A stretch of 64,000 nucleotides of DNA from Sesamum alatum (lineage: Eukaryota > Streptophyta > Magnoliopsida > Lamiales > Pedaliaceae), in assembly GCA_034509735.1 (NCBI GenBank), contig JACGWO010000001.1, positions 33,979,966 through 34,043,965 on the forward strand, written 5' to 3'. Positions 1 through 11,795 of the stretch are shown here, piece by piece (the stretch's first letter is position 1; each line of letters starts with the position of its first letter). The notes under the pieces are model-generated. The model was given only the letters and a program-made list of their open reading frames with translations, was not told where the DNA came from and did not search any database. Position numbers and translations under genes: made by a program.

Positions 1-1251
1 AAGGTTTCCCTTGCGGCGTTTAGTGAGGACAGACCGACACTTAGGTCCAAGATGGGTACCTGCGTTATCCGTGCCCTAGACACTAAGTGATGAGACCGAA
101 GACAGAAGGACAAGCGTACTGTTAGAGCCTAAATGTTCATCCCTGAATATTTCACCTAGTCTCTAGTGCCATGGACCGTTGCTAGATGGCCACCCATGGT
201 AACGGACGGATTCTAGGAATCCGACCAAGTCTAGCTGAATGGTGAACCTAAAGAGTCACACACTATCCACACACAATTAAATATTTAATTTGGAATTAAA
301 TATTGGAGTGAAGGAATGATTAAATTAGATTTAATCGGAACCTTTATTTTTCTTGGAGAAATAATTCTTTCTATTTGATAGAAGGAATTAAATTGATAAA
401 TTGGATTTATCAAAGGAATTTATTTAATGGGCTTAAATAATATTTATATTTATTTTAGCCTCTTGGAAATATTTAAATAGGTTTTAAATATTCCATTAAA
501 TTAAATTAAATCAACGGATGAGATCAATGGGAGAGATGGATGGCTAGGATCGTTTTGACTAGGTCAAAACACTAGTTTGACTAGGACTTTGACTAGGTCA
601 AAATCCTAATCAAATTAGAGTTCTTAAAAGAGGAGTTTAAAGAGGATTAAACTCCTCTTCTATATAAACCCCTAGCATCCTACAATTTACATGATGATGA
701 TGAATCTCCAACACACACACTACAACACACACACACGGATCTCTCTCTCCCATCTCTCTCGTCCGCCCCTCTCTCTCTCTCAAGAAAATTATTTTCTTGA
801 TTCTTTTGTTCTTGGAACATTAGAATCTTGATGAATCAATACCATTAATTGATAATGTGTTATTGATTCATCCACTCCAAAATTATACACTTGTTCGTTG
901 CTAGCACGACGTGCAAGATACGTGGGTGAATCGTGTGTCACGATTTGGAGGGTCTCAAGAACGAGATCTTGGTGCAAAACGGGGAACAACGCGTGTAGCC
1001 GTTGAAGACGAAAACGACAACGGGTAGGTCTCGTTTTAAATTTTCGTCCCTCTTTAATTTCCAACCCTATGGCCTCCATGATTTGCTTTATGTTATACGT
1101 TCATGAGATACACCGAATGCCCGGGAAATTTCAAAGGCACACCCTTTGAAACGTGTTTTAATTTAAAAGCATGTTTAAATTCCGTTTTAATTTTAATTAT
1201 ACCGCGCTTCCGCATTCGCGCTTTTCCCGGGACGATCCACATAATCTTTCA
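1..1251 (+). mobile_element. Fam1 copia LTR, 3' part, plus orientation
   Basis: This stretch is collinear with the last 1.25 kb of the Fam1 LTRs of element A (compare 53941-55184). It ends at 1251 in the family's CTTTCA terminus. The next base starts Fam2 LTR sequence at an internal point, so this copy was inserted into the 3' LTR of element D. The left part lies outside the window, so I cannot tell a solo LTR from the 3' LTR of a full element. It has the W-box cluster (555-603), a perfect 11-bp inverted repeat (630-640 with 647-657), TATATAAA at 661-668, and CA and CT microsatellites near 710-780. Confidence 0.9.
555..668 (+). promoter_or_regulatory. Fam1 LTR promoter: W-box cluster and TATA box
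   Basis: Five TTGAC or GTCAA cores lie in 555-603 and are followed by a hairpin-capable inverted repeat and by TATATAAA at 661-668. TTGAC is the core W-box bound by plant WRKY factors. That this copy responds to them is inference. Confidence 0.6.
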
Positions 1252-2400
1252 ATATCGGCCCGTCCATCCAATGGACTTTCCCTTCAGTAATCCAATTACT
1301 TATTTTTATCCTTCGAGATTGACTCCAAGTCGATCTCTCAACCTCCTCGGTGATTTGTGTGTGACCCTTTAGGTTCACCCTCAACTAGACTTGGGCCCGT
1401 GTCCCACAAGGGCCCGTTACCATGGGTGGCCGTCTAGCAATGGTCCATGGCACTAGAGACTAGGTGAATTGGCGTGAACATTTAGGCGCCGATTCCGTAC
1501 GGGTACGATCCTTCCGTCTACCGTTTCCCGGCCTTAGTCTAGGGTATGGAATTGGGCGTCGGTTCCCATCCTTGACTAGGCATCTATGCTTAATACTCGA
1601 GACCACGTATGCTTCATTGCGTCGATACAGGAAACCATTCCCTGTTCGACCAACCACTATGGCCACAGCTTCAAACAGCATAAACGTGTCTCCGAGTGCA
1701 TAGGAGATACCTCTGTAACAAACTGACAGGGGACGGATCCTCTTCTTGGAATCCACCGTCCTTGCTACACATTCTGACTGCACTGGACAAGGCTTATGAT
1801 AATCATTTTACAGAATGATTACCTCTCGCCAGATCCAAGATACAGCCGTCCTGTGCACGCGACTGCCATGATCCCTCAAGTCTGAGGATTACTCCCGTAC
1901 TATCGGAACCGAGGAAAACCAATCATACCGACCAAGCCTCCAAGGCTTCCATATGATGATCCCCGCGAGTCAGTCCAGTCGGCTCGAACCCAGTCGACCA
2001 ACCCATCAAGATCGTGTATGCGTCCCACGCCTGTCGCCGATGAAACACGACACTCATCCAATGAACACGACTCTTGACGCAAGTCTCAATAGGACTCTCG
2101 ATGCCCTGTCTCGAGGTCCTCGACTTGGAACGTTTCAGACTCAACTCTTAATCAGTTGGTTTCATGACCACCATCCAATGCGTGGCCCAACTGCATGAGT
2201 TGTTATCCATGGTCTATGGGCTTTGTTGTGATGTAAGTTAAACGCCGTTTTAACAAATGTATAGTGAGCACAACAAAGTAGGTACCAATAGTGACGAACA
2301 CTCACTTTATTCATCACATAATGATATTACAATTACATCGAGTTGTATAATAGGTTACAAATCGCCAAACCTATTGGCTTTCTGGTCACATATTCTAACA
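1252..2400 (-). repeat. Element D 3' LTR (first part in transcript sense)
   Basis: This is Fam2 LTR sequence collinear with 18840-19989. Its right edge, at 2400, is the family's inverted LTR start ending TTCTAACA and is followed directly by the PPT complement. The left edge is the Fam1 LTR insertion at 1251. The open frames on both strands near 1460-1783 recur in every Fam2 LTR and are not taken as genes. Confidence 0.92.
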
Positions 2401-2415
2401 ATCTCCCACTTGACC
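2401..2415 (-). other. Polypurine tract of element D
   Basis: The plus strand reads ATCTCCCACTTGACC, so the transcript sense is GGTCAAGTGGGAGAT, directly before the 3' LTR start. The same purine-rich block precedes every 3' LTR here. By analogy with other LTR elements it primes plus-strand DNA synthesis. Confidence 0.85.
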
Positions 2416-2429
2416 CTAAAGCCAATCAC

Positions 2430-3844
2430 CCATAGACCTCAAACCCATCTTATCCAGATGCTGAGTATGGGCAACTTGCGACACGGGCTTAGTAAGTGGA
2501 TCTGCTATGTTTTCTGCGGAGCTGACTCGGTCCATCCGAACGTCACCCCTGCCAACCATCTCTCTGAGCAGATGGTAGCGTCTAAGAATATGCTTTGATC
2601 GGTGATGAGATCTCGGTTCCTTTGCTTGTTATCGCAGAAGATAACCACTGGCTCAGTGATGCTAGGTACTACACCCAACTCTTGGATATAGCTCTTCATC
2701 CAAACCGCCTCCTTAGCAGCTTCCGAAGCTGCTATGCATTCAGACTCTGTGGTGGAGTCCGCCGTGGTAGCCTGCTTGGAACTCTTCCAAGCAACCACAC
2801 CACCATTAAGTTTGAATACATAACCAGACTGAGACTTGGCATCATCGTCATCCGACTGGAAGCTAGCGTCGCTATAGCCTTCCAGTATCAACTCTCCACT
2901 GCCGTAGATCAAGAACATGTCCTTAGTCCTTTTCAGGTACTTCAGGATAGTCTTGACTGCACTCCAGTGTGCCTCCCTGGCACATGACTGATATCGGCTA
3001 GTTATGCTCAAAGCAAAAGCCACATCAGGCCTAGTGCACTGAACAGCATACTGTATGCTGCCTACGGCTGAAGCATAGGGGATGTCCAACATCCGTTTAA
3101 GCTCCTCATCAGTCTTAGGAGACTGCTTCTTGGATAACTTAATTCCATGCCTCATAGGAAGGAATCCTCGTTTTGAGTTCTCCATCTTGAATCTCTTCAA
3201 GACTTTCTCAATGTACGAGGATTGGGCCATTCCTAACATCCTTCTAGATCTATCCCTGTAGATCTTGATGCCAAGGATGTAGGATGCCTCGCCCATATCC
3301 TTCATGGAGAATTGCGTTGACAACCATGCTTTAGTGATACCCAACATCTTAGCATCATTCCCAATGAGCAAGATGTCATTCACGTAAAGCACCAAAAACG
3401 CAACTGAGCTCCCACTGAACTTCTTGTATACACAAGGATCGGACTCGTTCTTGATGAAATCATATCCCCGTATGACTTCATCAAAACGTATGTTCCAGCT
3501 TCGGGAAGCTTGTTTGAGGCCATAGATGGACCTTTGGAGACGGCAGACCTTCTGCTCTTCTCCAACAGTTGTGAAACCTTCCGGCTGATCCATATAGATC
3601 TCTTCCTCTACGAAACTGTTGAGGAAGGCCGTTTTCACGTCCATCTGCCATATTTCATAGTCATACTATGCTGATATGGCAAGCAGTATCCGAATGGACT
3701 TGGCCATTGCTACGGGCGAGTAGATTTCCTCAAAATCGACCCCGGGTCGTTGAGTGTAACCTTTCGCCACAAGCCTGGCTTTGAAGGTTGTAACCTCCCC
3801 GTCAGCGCCAAGCTTACGTTTGTAGACCCATTTACACCCTACGG
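2430..3844 (-). pseudogene. Element D reverse transcriptase and RNase H, broken
   Basis: The largest open part is 3644-2505 (379 codons). It holds the copia RT blocks MDVKTAFLN, YGLKQASRSWN and LVLYVNDILLIG, then RNase H with GYSDASF, DSTTESE and VIFCDN. The family's catalytic YVDD is YVND here (near 3385), so the second metal-binding aspartate pair is damaged. A TGG-to-TAG change at 3666 separates this part from the RT N-terminus. A short deletion near 2630 throws the RNase H tail out of frame. The enzyme would copy element RNA into DNA in virus-like particles; this copy cannot. Confidence 0.9.
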
Positions 3845-5008
3845 GTTTAACCCCTTTGGGTGGATCTACTAGGGTCCAAACCTTGTTTGTACCCATCGAG
3901 TCCATCTCGGATTTCATGGCCTCAAGCCACTTGTCCGAATCGATGTCCGACATTGCTTCTCCGTATGTCTTTGGATCATTATCCAACTGACCGGTCAGGC
4001 CCAGAAATCCATACCTATCAGGTGCATGGGATACTCTGGCCGACCTACGGAGGACTGGAACAATATCAGTGGGAACCACTGGCTCAGATATCACTGCCGC
4101 CTCAAGGGGTACCTCACTTGATTCCTCAAGGAGTACCTCATCGCGTCGACTATCCGATGGAAAACCTTTTTCCAAGAACACTGCGTTTCGCGAGACAAAA
4201 ACCTTTTTTTCGGAGGGATCATAGAAATAATACCCGCAGTTTCTTTCGGATAGCCGATGAACCTGCATAAACTAGACATCGAGTCTAGTTTATCTCCCAC
4301 TAATCTCTTGATATATGCGGGGCAACCCCACACTTTCAAGTATTTGTAGGAGGCAGGCTTGCCATGCCATATCTCATATGGTATCTGGGATACCTTTTTA
4401 GGTGGCGTCAAGTTCAAAACTTTGGCCGCCGTCTCAAGAGCGTATCCCCAGTAGGAAAGGGGTAGTTCGGTAAAACTCATCATGGATCAGACCATGTCCA
4501 ACAAGGTCCGATTCCTCCTTTTAGACACACCATTAAGCTGCAGTGTTCCAGGAGGGGTCCACTGAGAGAGAATCCCATTCTCTTTTAGATAATCAGTGAA
4601 CTCACCACTCAAATACTCTCCACCTCGGTCCGACCGAAGGGCTTTGATCTTTCGACCAGTTTGGTTCTCTACTTCAAGTCTGTATTCCTTAAACCTTCCA
4701 AAGGCTTCAGACTTGTACCTCATCAGGTAAACATAACCACACCGTGAGTGATCATCGGTAAAGGTTATGAAGTACGAGTACCCACCTCTAGCCTGAGTAT
4801 TTAGTGGACCACAGACATCTGTATGGATAAAATCCAACAGACCACTGGCTAGCGTACTTTGTCCAACAAAAGGTTTCTTGGTCATCTTTCCCTTTAGACA
4901 GGATTCGCAGGTCGTTAGGTTTTCCAAATCGTCTATTTCTAGACTCTTTGAGTCCACCAACCTTCTTATCCTATCTTTAGAGATATGACCTAACCTCGCA
5001 TGCCATAT
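3845..5008 (-). pseudogene. Element D integrase, broken
   Basis: This holds the rest of the GAG-pre-integrase zinc region (TCESCLKGK), then the rve integrase core with HTDVCGPL, FTDDHSR and SDRGGEYLS as the D-D-E residues, then the C-terminal region and the acidic linker before RT (YGEAMSDIDSDKWLEAM). Stops break it at 5009 (a Gln codon in relatives) and 4487 (an Arg codon in relatives), and the frame shifts near 4220-4270. Both stops fit C-to-T change. The family role is insertion of element cDNA into the chromosome. Confidence 0.88.
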
Positions 5009-5737
5009 CTATGCGTTATTATGATCATCACGTTTTCGTTTGTCTTCTGCAGTCATAATCCAATTAGACTGTTGAAGTATGTACAGACCGTTGACCAATG
5101 TACCAAGCAAATGAGAAATACCATCTTTGATAATGAAAAAACTGTTTTTATTGATGGTAAATTCATATCCCTCCTTATCAAGGACCGGGATGGAAACAAT
5201 GTTTTTAATCATGCTAGGTACATAGAAACAGTCGTTCAGTACAATCCTAACATGACTACTAATGGCTAACTCTAGTGATCCTACGGCCTCCGTAGCAAGG
5301 GCCTTGCCATCGCCTAGCCTTAGGATCATCTCATCCTTGATTAGCCTTCTGCTTCTTTGCAGTGCCTGCAAATCATTGCAGATGTGAGCACCACACCCGG
5401 TATCCAATACCCATGAAACAGAATTAGTAATCATATTAACTTCAACCACAAACACACCTGGGTTGGAGAGGAGTTGTGGGCACTCCCTCTTCCAATGCCC
5501 TTTCCCTTGGCAATGCATGCAGACATCATTTGCCTTGGACCGCTGAGAACCACGGGCCTTCTCTTTCCCTTTGCTCGGTCCAACCGGAGCAACAGGGACG
5601 CCCGGAGCGCGAGCAGGGGCCGCAACCGTTTTCCCTTTGCCCTTCTTCCTCTTCCAGCGTCCGGCCCTCTTGCCATTCTCCTTGGAGGTTGAAGCCTCTC
5701 CTATCAATACCGCCGGCGCCGACTTGCGGGCCGTCGC
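5009..5737 (-). pseudogene. Element D gag C-terminus and aspartic protease (part downstream of insertion E)
   Basis: Reading leftward from the insertion point at 5737, the frame runs through a basic Gly/Lys/Arg-rich linker, a CCHC zinc knuckle (CMHCQGKGHWKREC) and the protease signature WVLDTGCGAHICN, then into the GAG-pre-integrase start. It stops at 5009. In this family gag coats the RNA and the protease cuts the polyprotein. The upstream gag half is at 15382-15967. Confidence 0.9.
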
Positions 5738-7740
5738 TGAAAGAAATCGGTGGATCGTCCCGGGAATTGCGCGTATGCGGAAGCGCGATAAAAATAAATT
5801 TACAAAAATAAAAGGCATGCTTTTAATTGAAAAGAACACGCTCAAGGGGTGTGCCTTTGAGGTTCCCGGGCGTTCGGTGTATCTCATGATCAGATAACAA
5901 ATAAAGAAATCATGGAGGCCATAGAGTTGAAAAAATTAAAGAGGGACGAAAAGATAAAACGAGACCTACCCGTTGTCGTTTTCGTCTTCAACGGCTACTC
6001 GCGTTGTTCCCCGTTTTGCACTGAGATGTCGTTCTTGAGACCCTCCAAATCGTGACACACGATCCACCCACGTATCTTGCACGTCGTGCTAGCAACGAAC
6101 AAGTGTATAATTTTTGGAGTGGAGGAATCAATAACACGTTATCAATTAACGGTATTGGTTCGTCTAAGTTCTAATGTTCCAAGAACATAAAAGAACTAAG
6201 AAAAAATATATTTTCTTGTTGGATAAAGAGAGAGGGACGGACGAGAGGTAGGAGAGGGGAGAGTGTGTGTTGTGTGTGTTTTTGAAGAATCATCATCCTA
6301 CAATTGTTGGAAGCTAGAGGTTTATATAGAGGAGGAGTTTAATCCTCTTTAAACTCCAACTCTAAGAACTCTAATTTGACTAGGATTTTGACCTAGTCAA
6401 AGTCCTAGTCAAACTAGTGTTTGACCTAGTCAAACGAATCCTAGCCTTCCATCTCCCCTTTCCATCTCAACCGTTGATTTTGATTTAATGGAATATTTAA
6501 ATCCTATTAAATATTCCAAAAGGCCAAAAGAATAAATATAATATACTAAATATTATTATTTATTCTAAGCCCATTAAATCAACCCTTTTAATAAAAATCC
6601 TATTTATTAATTTAATTCCCTTTATCAAATAGAAGGAATTAATTTCTCCAAGAAAATATAGGACCCGATTAAATCTAATTTAATCATTCCTTTACTCCAA
6701 TATTTAATTCCAAATAAAATACTAAATGTGTGTGGATAGTGTGTGACTCTTTAGGTTCACCATTCAACTAGACTTGGTCGGATTCCTAGAATCCGCCCGT
6801 TACCATGGGTGGCCATCTAGCAACGGTCCATGGCACTAGAGACTAGGTGAAATATTCGGGGATGAACATTTAGGCTCTAACAGTACACTTGTCCTTCTGT
6901 CTTCGGTCTCATCACTTAGAGTCTAGGGCACGGAAAAAGCAGGTACCCATTTTGGACCTAAGTGTCGGTCTGTCCTCACTAAACGCCGCAAGGGAAACCT
7001 TTCCCTTCTGTTCAGTTACTGTGGCCACAGATTTCAGGGACAAGACACAGAGCATACATGAGACTCAACTGTCAACACCTTTTGGCAGGAGAAAGATCCT
7101 TTCTTGGAAACCACAGTCACTTTGTACACCCGAGCTGCACTAGACATGGCTTATGACTACTCAAGAGTATTTTGGCACTCTCTCACCATATCTAAGATAC
7201 AGACCTGATGCACAGGTAAACTCAACAGTTCCTTAGGTCAAAGGACTTGGCCTGTACCGTTGGAACCCGGAATACACGTCATACCTTGCTGACCATACTC
7301 AAGGTCCTCCGTAAGACAGTTCCCGCGAGTCACCTCAGTCAGCTGCTTCCTAGCACACTGACCCACAAACACTGCTTAGACGACCTTCGTCACCCGTCGA
7401 TGAAATACGACAGCAGATGCTTAGTGCAAGTCTCAAAGGGAATCCCGGTACCCATTTTCGGGATTCCTTGACTTGGAGATTTCCGGACTGATTCGGCGAG
7501 ACTGATTTCATGGACCTATCTCCAAGTGTAGTCCCAGTCCCCGAAATCGTTTCTCAGTCCGTGGGCTTTGTTTGCGTAGTGAACAGAAATGTAAACCCAG
7601 ATAAGTGAACGTAAACAAAGTATTGCCATATGAATTTTCACTTCTTTATTCATAAATATTTTATCAAATACCAAAGAATTGTCTAGACATAGGTTACATA
7701 TTCCTGCCAAAATTGGCTTACATGGTCACCTATTCTAACA
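5738..7740 (-). repeat. Element E 3' LTR
   Basis: A full Fam1 LTR of 2003 bp, reading on the plus strand from TGAAAGAAAT to CCTATTCTAACA. Inside are the U5 hairpin region near 5845-5865, the TATA box complement at 6321-6328 and the W-box cluster at 6376-6434. The open frames within it (for example 6889-7143) recur in other Fam1 LTRs and are not called genes. Confidence 0.93.
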
Positions 7741-7755
7741 ATCTCCCACTTGACC
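7741..7755 (-). other. Polypurine tract of element E
   Basis: ATCTCCCACTTGACC on the plus strand directly follows the LTR edge. It is the same PPT as in the other copies. Confidence 0.83.
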
Positions 7756-7756
7756 T

Positions 7757-9633
7757 TTAAAGCCAATTGCCCATATGCTTAATCCCCATCTTCTCAAGAT
7801 GTTGCGTATGAGCGCTCTGCGACATAGGCTTTGTCAGCGGGTCTGCTGTGTTGTCTGCTGAGTTGACTCGGTCCATCCGGACGTCACCTCTTCCTACCAT
7901 TTCTCTAAGAAGATGGTAGCGTCTAAGAATGTGTTTGGAACGGTGATGAGATCCCGGTTCCTTTGCTTGCGCTATAGTGCCGTTGTTATCACAGAAGATG
8001 ACAACGGGCTTGGCGATGCTAGGCACCACACTCAACTCTTGGATGTAGTTTTTCATCCAAACCGCTTCCTTAGCAGCTTCTGAAGCTGCTATGTATTCAG
8101 CCTCTGTGATGGAGTCAGCAATGGTTGCTTGCTTGGAACTTTTCCAAGCTACTACTCCTCCATTGAGTTTGAATACGTACCCCGATTGAGACTTGGCATC
8201 ATCGTCATCAGACTAGAAGCTAGCGTCGCTAAAGCCTTCCAGAATTAGTTCTCCATTGCCATAGACTAGGAACATTTCCTTAGTCCTCCTTAGGTACTTA
8301 AGGATGCCCTTAACAGCATTCCAATGTGCCTCTCCTGCGCAGGACTGATATCTGTTTGTCACGCTCAAAGCGTACGCAATGTCAGGCCTAGTGCAGTGGA
8401 CCGCAAATTGTATGCTACCTACGGCAGAAGCATAGGGGATGACCTTCATCCTTTCAAGTTCCTCATCAGTCTGTGGGGACTGTTTCTTGGATAACTTGAT
8501 CCCATGCCTCATTGGAAGGAATCCTCGTTTGGAGTTGTCCATTCGATATCTCTTTAGGACTTTCTCCATATACGAGTTTTGGGTGAGTCCTAACATCCTT
8601 TTAGATCTGTCCCTGACGATCTGGATGCCTAGGATGTAGGAGGCTTCACCCAAGTCCTTCATGGAAAACTGGGTTGATAACTATGCTTTTGTGTTTCCTA
8701 ACATTCTAACGTCATTACCAATGAGCAGAATGTCATCCACATAAAGCACTAGGAACTCTATTGAGCTCCCACTGACCTTCTCGTTTACACAAGGGTCGGA
8801 TTCGTTTTTGATGAAGTCATAACCCCATATTACTTCATCAAAGCGAATGTTCCAACTTCGGGAGGCTTGTTTGAGGCCATAGATGGACTTCTGGAGACGA
8901 CAGACTTTCTGTTCTTCTCCAGTGACCGTGAAACCCTGCGGCTGATCCATATAGATCTCTTATTCAACGAAACCGTTGAGGAAGGCCGTTTTCACGTCCA
9001 TCTGCCATAGCTCATAGTCATACCATGCTGCTATGACGAGCAGAATCCGAATGGACTTAGCCATGGCTACTGGCGAGTAGGTATCCTCAAAATCGACCCC
9101 GGGTCGTTGAGTGTATCCCTTAGCTACAAGCTTAGCCTTAAAGGTTGTGACTTCTCCATCAACGCCAAGTTTGCGCTTGTAGACCCCTTACAGCCGACTG
9201 GCTAAACACCTTTCGGTGGATCTACAAGACTCCAAACTTGGTTCTCGCTCATGGAGTCCATTTCGGCTTTCATGGCCTCAAGCCATTTCCCGGAGTCGAT
9301 ATAAGACATCGCTTCTCCATAAGTCTTAGGATCGTTGTCCAAAAGATCGGTCGCACCTAGAAAGCCATATCTCATTGGAGGTCTGGACTCTCTAGTGGAC
9401 CTACGGAGAACGGGAACGTCAGTGGTGACTGTGGGCGCTGACTGTATCGGAGCCGGTGGTTCAGGAACCGGGGCTGGCTGTTCCTGAGGCTGTCCTTCAT
9501 GCCTAGCATGTTGGACTTCTCGAGGTTGGTCAGCCCTTCGGCTGTCTATCTTGAATCCTCTAAGTGAGGTTTCCGCGGCTTCCTCTGATGGCTGGATTCC
9601 ATCACTTGATTCCTCAAGGATCAGCTCATCAGG
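7757..9633 (-). pseudogene. Element E reverse transcriptase and RNase H, broken
   Basis: Open pieces 8950-8681, 8662-8213 and 8056-7757 lie in one frame. They carry YGLKQASRSWN, LVLYVDDILLIG (catalytic YVDD intact), GFSDASF and VIFCDNNG, and end with the family's C-terminus [14 protein letters not shown]. Stops sit at about 8953 (Glu codon in relatives), 8681 (Trp codon) and 8213 (Gln codon). The RT N-terminus at 8960-9630 is recognisable but frameshifted near 9185. RNase H would remove RNA from the RNA-DNA hybrid. Confidence 0.88.
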
Positions 9634-11565
9634 TTAGATATCCTCCGGGAAGCCTTGCTCCAAGAATACTGCATTTCTTGAAACAAACACCTTTTGTTCC
9701 AAGGGGTCATAAAAGTAATAACCCGCAGTTTCTTTAGGGTATCCAACGAACCTGCATAAGCTAGACCTAGATTCTAACTTATCTCCCACTAACCTCCTGA
9801 CGTATGCGGGGCTATCCCATACTTTCAAGTAGTTGTAGGATGCAGGCTTGCCGTGCCATATCTCATATGGCGTTTGGGTCAATGCACTAGTAGGCGCTAA
9901 ATTCAATAATTTGGCCGCCGTCTCTAGTGCATAGCCCCAAAACAATAAGGGCAATTTGGTTAAACTCATCATGGACCGAACCATGTCCAACAGGGTTCGA
10001 TTCCTCCTTTCAGAGACACCATTTAACTGTCGTGTTCCTGGACGTGTCCATTCTGATATTATACCATGTTCTTTTAGATAATCTAGGAACTCCGTACTAA
10101 GGTATTCACCGCCTCGGTCCGACCGTAGGATTTTAATTTTGCAGTTGGTCTGGTTCTCCACTTCAAGTCTGAATACTTTAAACCTCTCAAGAGCTTCAGA
10201 CTTGTACCTCATCAGGTAAACATAACCATACCGTGAATAATCATCGGTGAAGGTTATGAAGTAGGAGAACCCACCTCGGGCCTGCGTCCTTAGTGGTCCA
10301 CATACGTCTGTATGGACCAAGTCCAACAGACCTGTAGCAAACCTGCTTTGTCCTACAAAGGGCTTCTTGGTTATTTTCCCTCTTAGACAGGACTCACAAG
10401 TTGGTAGATCGCTCAAGTCCCAAACCTCTAGGTTCTTTGAGTCTACCAACCTTTTCATCCTATCTTGGGATATGTGACCTAGCCTAGCGTGCCACAGACG
10501 TGCGTTCCCGTTATTATCTAATTTTCGTTTGTGTTGTGCATTGAGGACGAAATTCGTTTGTTGCAAGATATAGAGTCCGTTATGCAATGTACCAAGTAGA
10601 TGAGCAATTCCACACCTCATCAAATAAAAGCAATTTTTATTGATTCTAAACTCATAACCACTATTGTCCAACAATGAAATGGAAATGATGTTTTTAATCA
10701 TACTGGGTACAAAATAAACTTGCTCTAAATCTATGCTAATACTATCACTAATCACTAGAGTGGCGGATCCTACTGCTTCTGCCGAGATGGCCTTGCCATT
10801 CCCAAGCTTCAGGATCATGTCCCCGCTACCCAGTTTTCTGCTTCTTTTCAACACCTGCAAGTTATTGCAAATGTGAGCTCCACAGCCGGTATCTAATACC
10901 CAAGAGGCAGAACTAGTGACCATATTAACCTCAATCACATATATACCTTGGTTCGAGAAGAGTTTGGGGCACTCTCTCTTCCAATGCCCTTTCTCACGGC
11001 AGTTGATACATATGTCATATGCCTTCGACTGTTGCTTGGAGACAACCTTTCCTTTGCCTTTCCCCTCTTTGGCAATGGGAACACTCTTAGTGTTCGTAGC
11101 TGCTTTGATGGCCTTTCCCTTCCCTTTCTTCTTCTTCCAACGTCCGGCACCCTTGCCTTTCGTATTAGAAGTCGAAGCAGCTCCAAACAATACCGAAGGC
11201 GTGGACTTCTTAGTCGTTGCCTCGTATTGCACCAACATATTGATCAACTCATGAATGCCCTTCTCAAGTGCGTTGTAGTTGACGATAAATTGGTCAAAAG
11301 AGGGTGGGAGTGACTGAAGGATCACATCTATGTACGTTTCATTATCGAGACCTGCCTTTAGGTCCTCGAGCTTTTCCACCAGGGTAAGCATTTTAACCCC
11401 GTGCTCTTGTACAGAGGATCCTTCTGTCATTTTAGTTCCAAAGAATGCCTTGGTCGCGACATACCTAGTATGCCGGTCCGGGACTGCATAGCAATCCTTA
11501 AGGCGAGCCATATTGGAAGGGACATCGTCTAGCCTTTCATATTGCTTCTGAATCTCATTGGTCAT
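9634..11565 (-). pseudogene. Element E gag, protease and integrase, long open part (643 codons)
   Basis: This frame runs from the middle of gag to past the integrase. In order: the UBN2-type gag domain, a Lys/Gly-rich linker, the zinc knuckle CINCREKGHWKREC, protease WVLDTGCGAHICN, GAG-pre-integrase LWHARLGHISQDRM with CESC, and the integrase core with HTDVCGPL, FTDDYSRYGY and SDRGGEYLS. It stops at 9634, where relatives have a Gln codon, again fitting C-to-T change. The gag N-terminus lies in another frame at 11562-11795. No internal start is likely to be used. Confidence 0.88.
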
Positions 11566-11795
11566 CGAAGTAAGTATGATGCTACGGACCTTCCGGTTAT
11601 CCTTATGCCAAGTCTCGAACGTCTCACGTTCTTCTGGCGTGGATCCTTCCGGTAAGGTCCTAGGAGAGGCTCGTCCATGACATAGCCTTGGTTCTCGTAA
11701 TCTAGGACTATCCTGAGATTGTGCAACCAGTCGTTGTAGTTTGTTCCATTGAATTTGTTTGTCTCAAGAATGGTGGAAAGTGGGTTCTTAGACAT
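11562..11795 (-). pseudogene. Element E gag N-terminus
   Basis: Starts at the family's gag Met (11795) with MSKNPLSTILETNKFNG and the NDWL block. It leaves frame near 11660, where one G is missing from a GGG run relative to the other Fam1 copies. The Met is chosen because all Fam1 and Fam2 gags begin with MSKNPL. Confidence 0.85.

Noticed and set aside
6889..7143. An 84-codon open frame recurring in Fam1 LTRs (also 14530-14784 and 25980-26246)
   Set aside because: It is antisense to the element, lies in U3, carries no motif and is frameshifted in the solo LTR. It is shared LTR sequence, not a gene.
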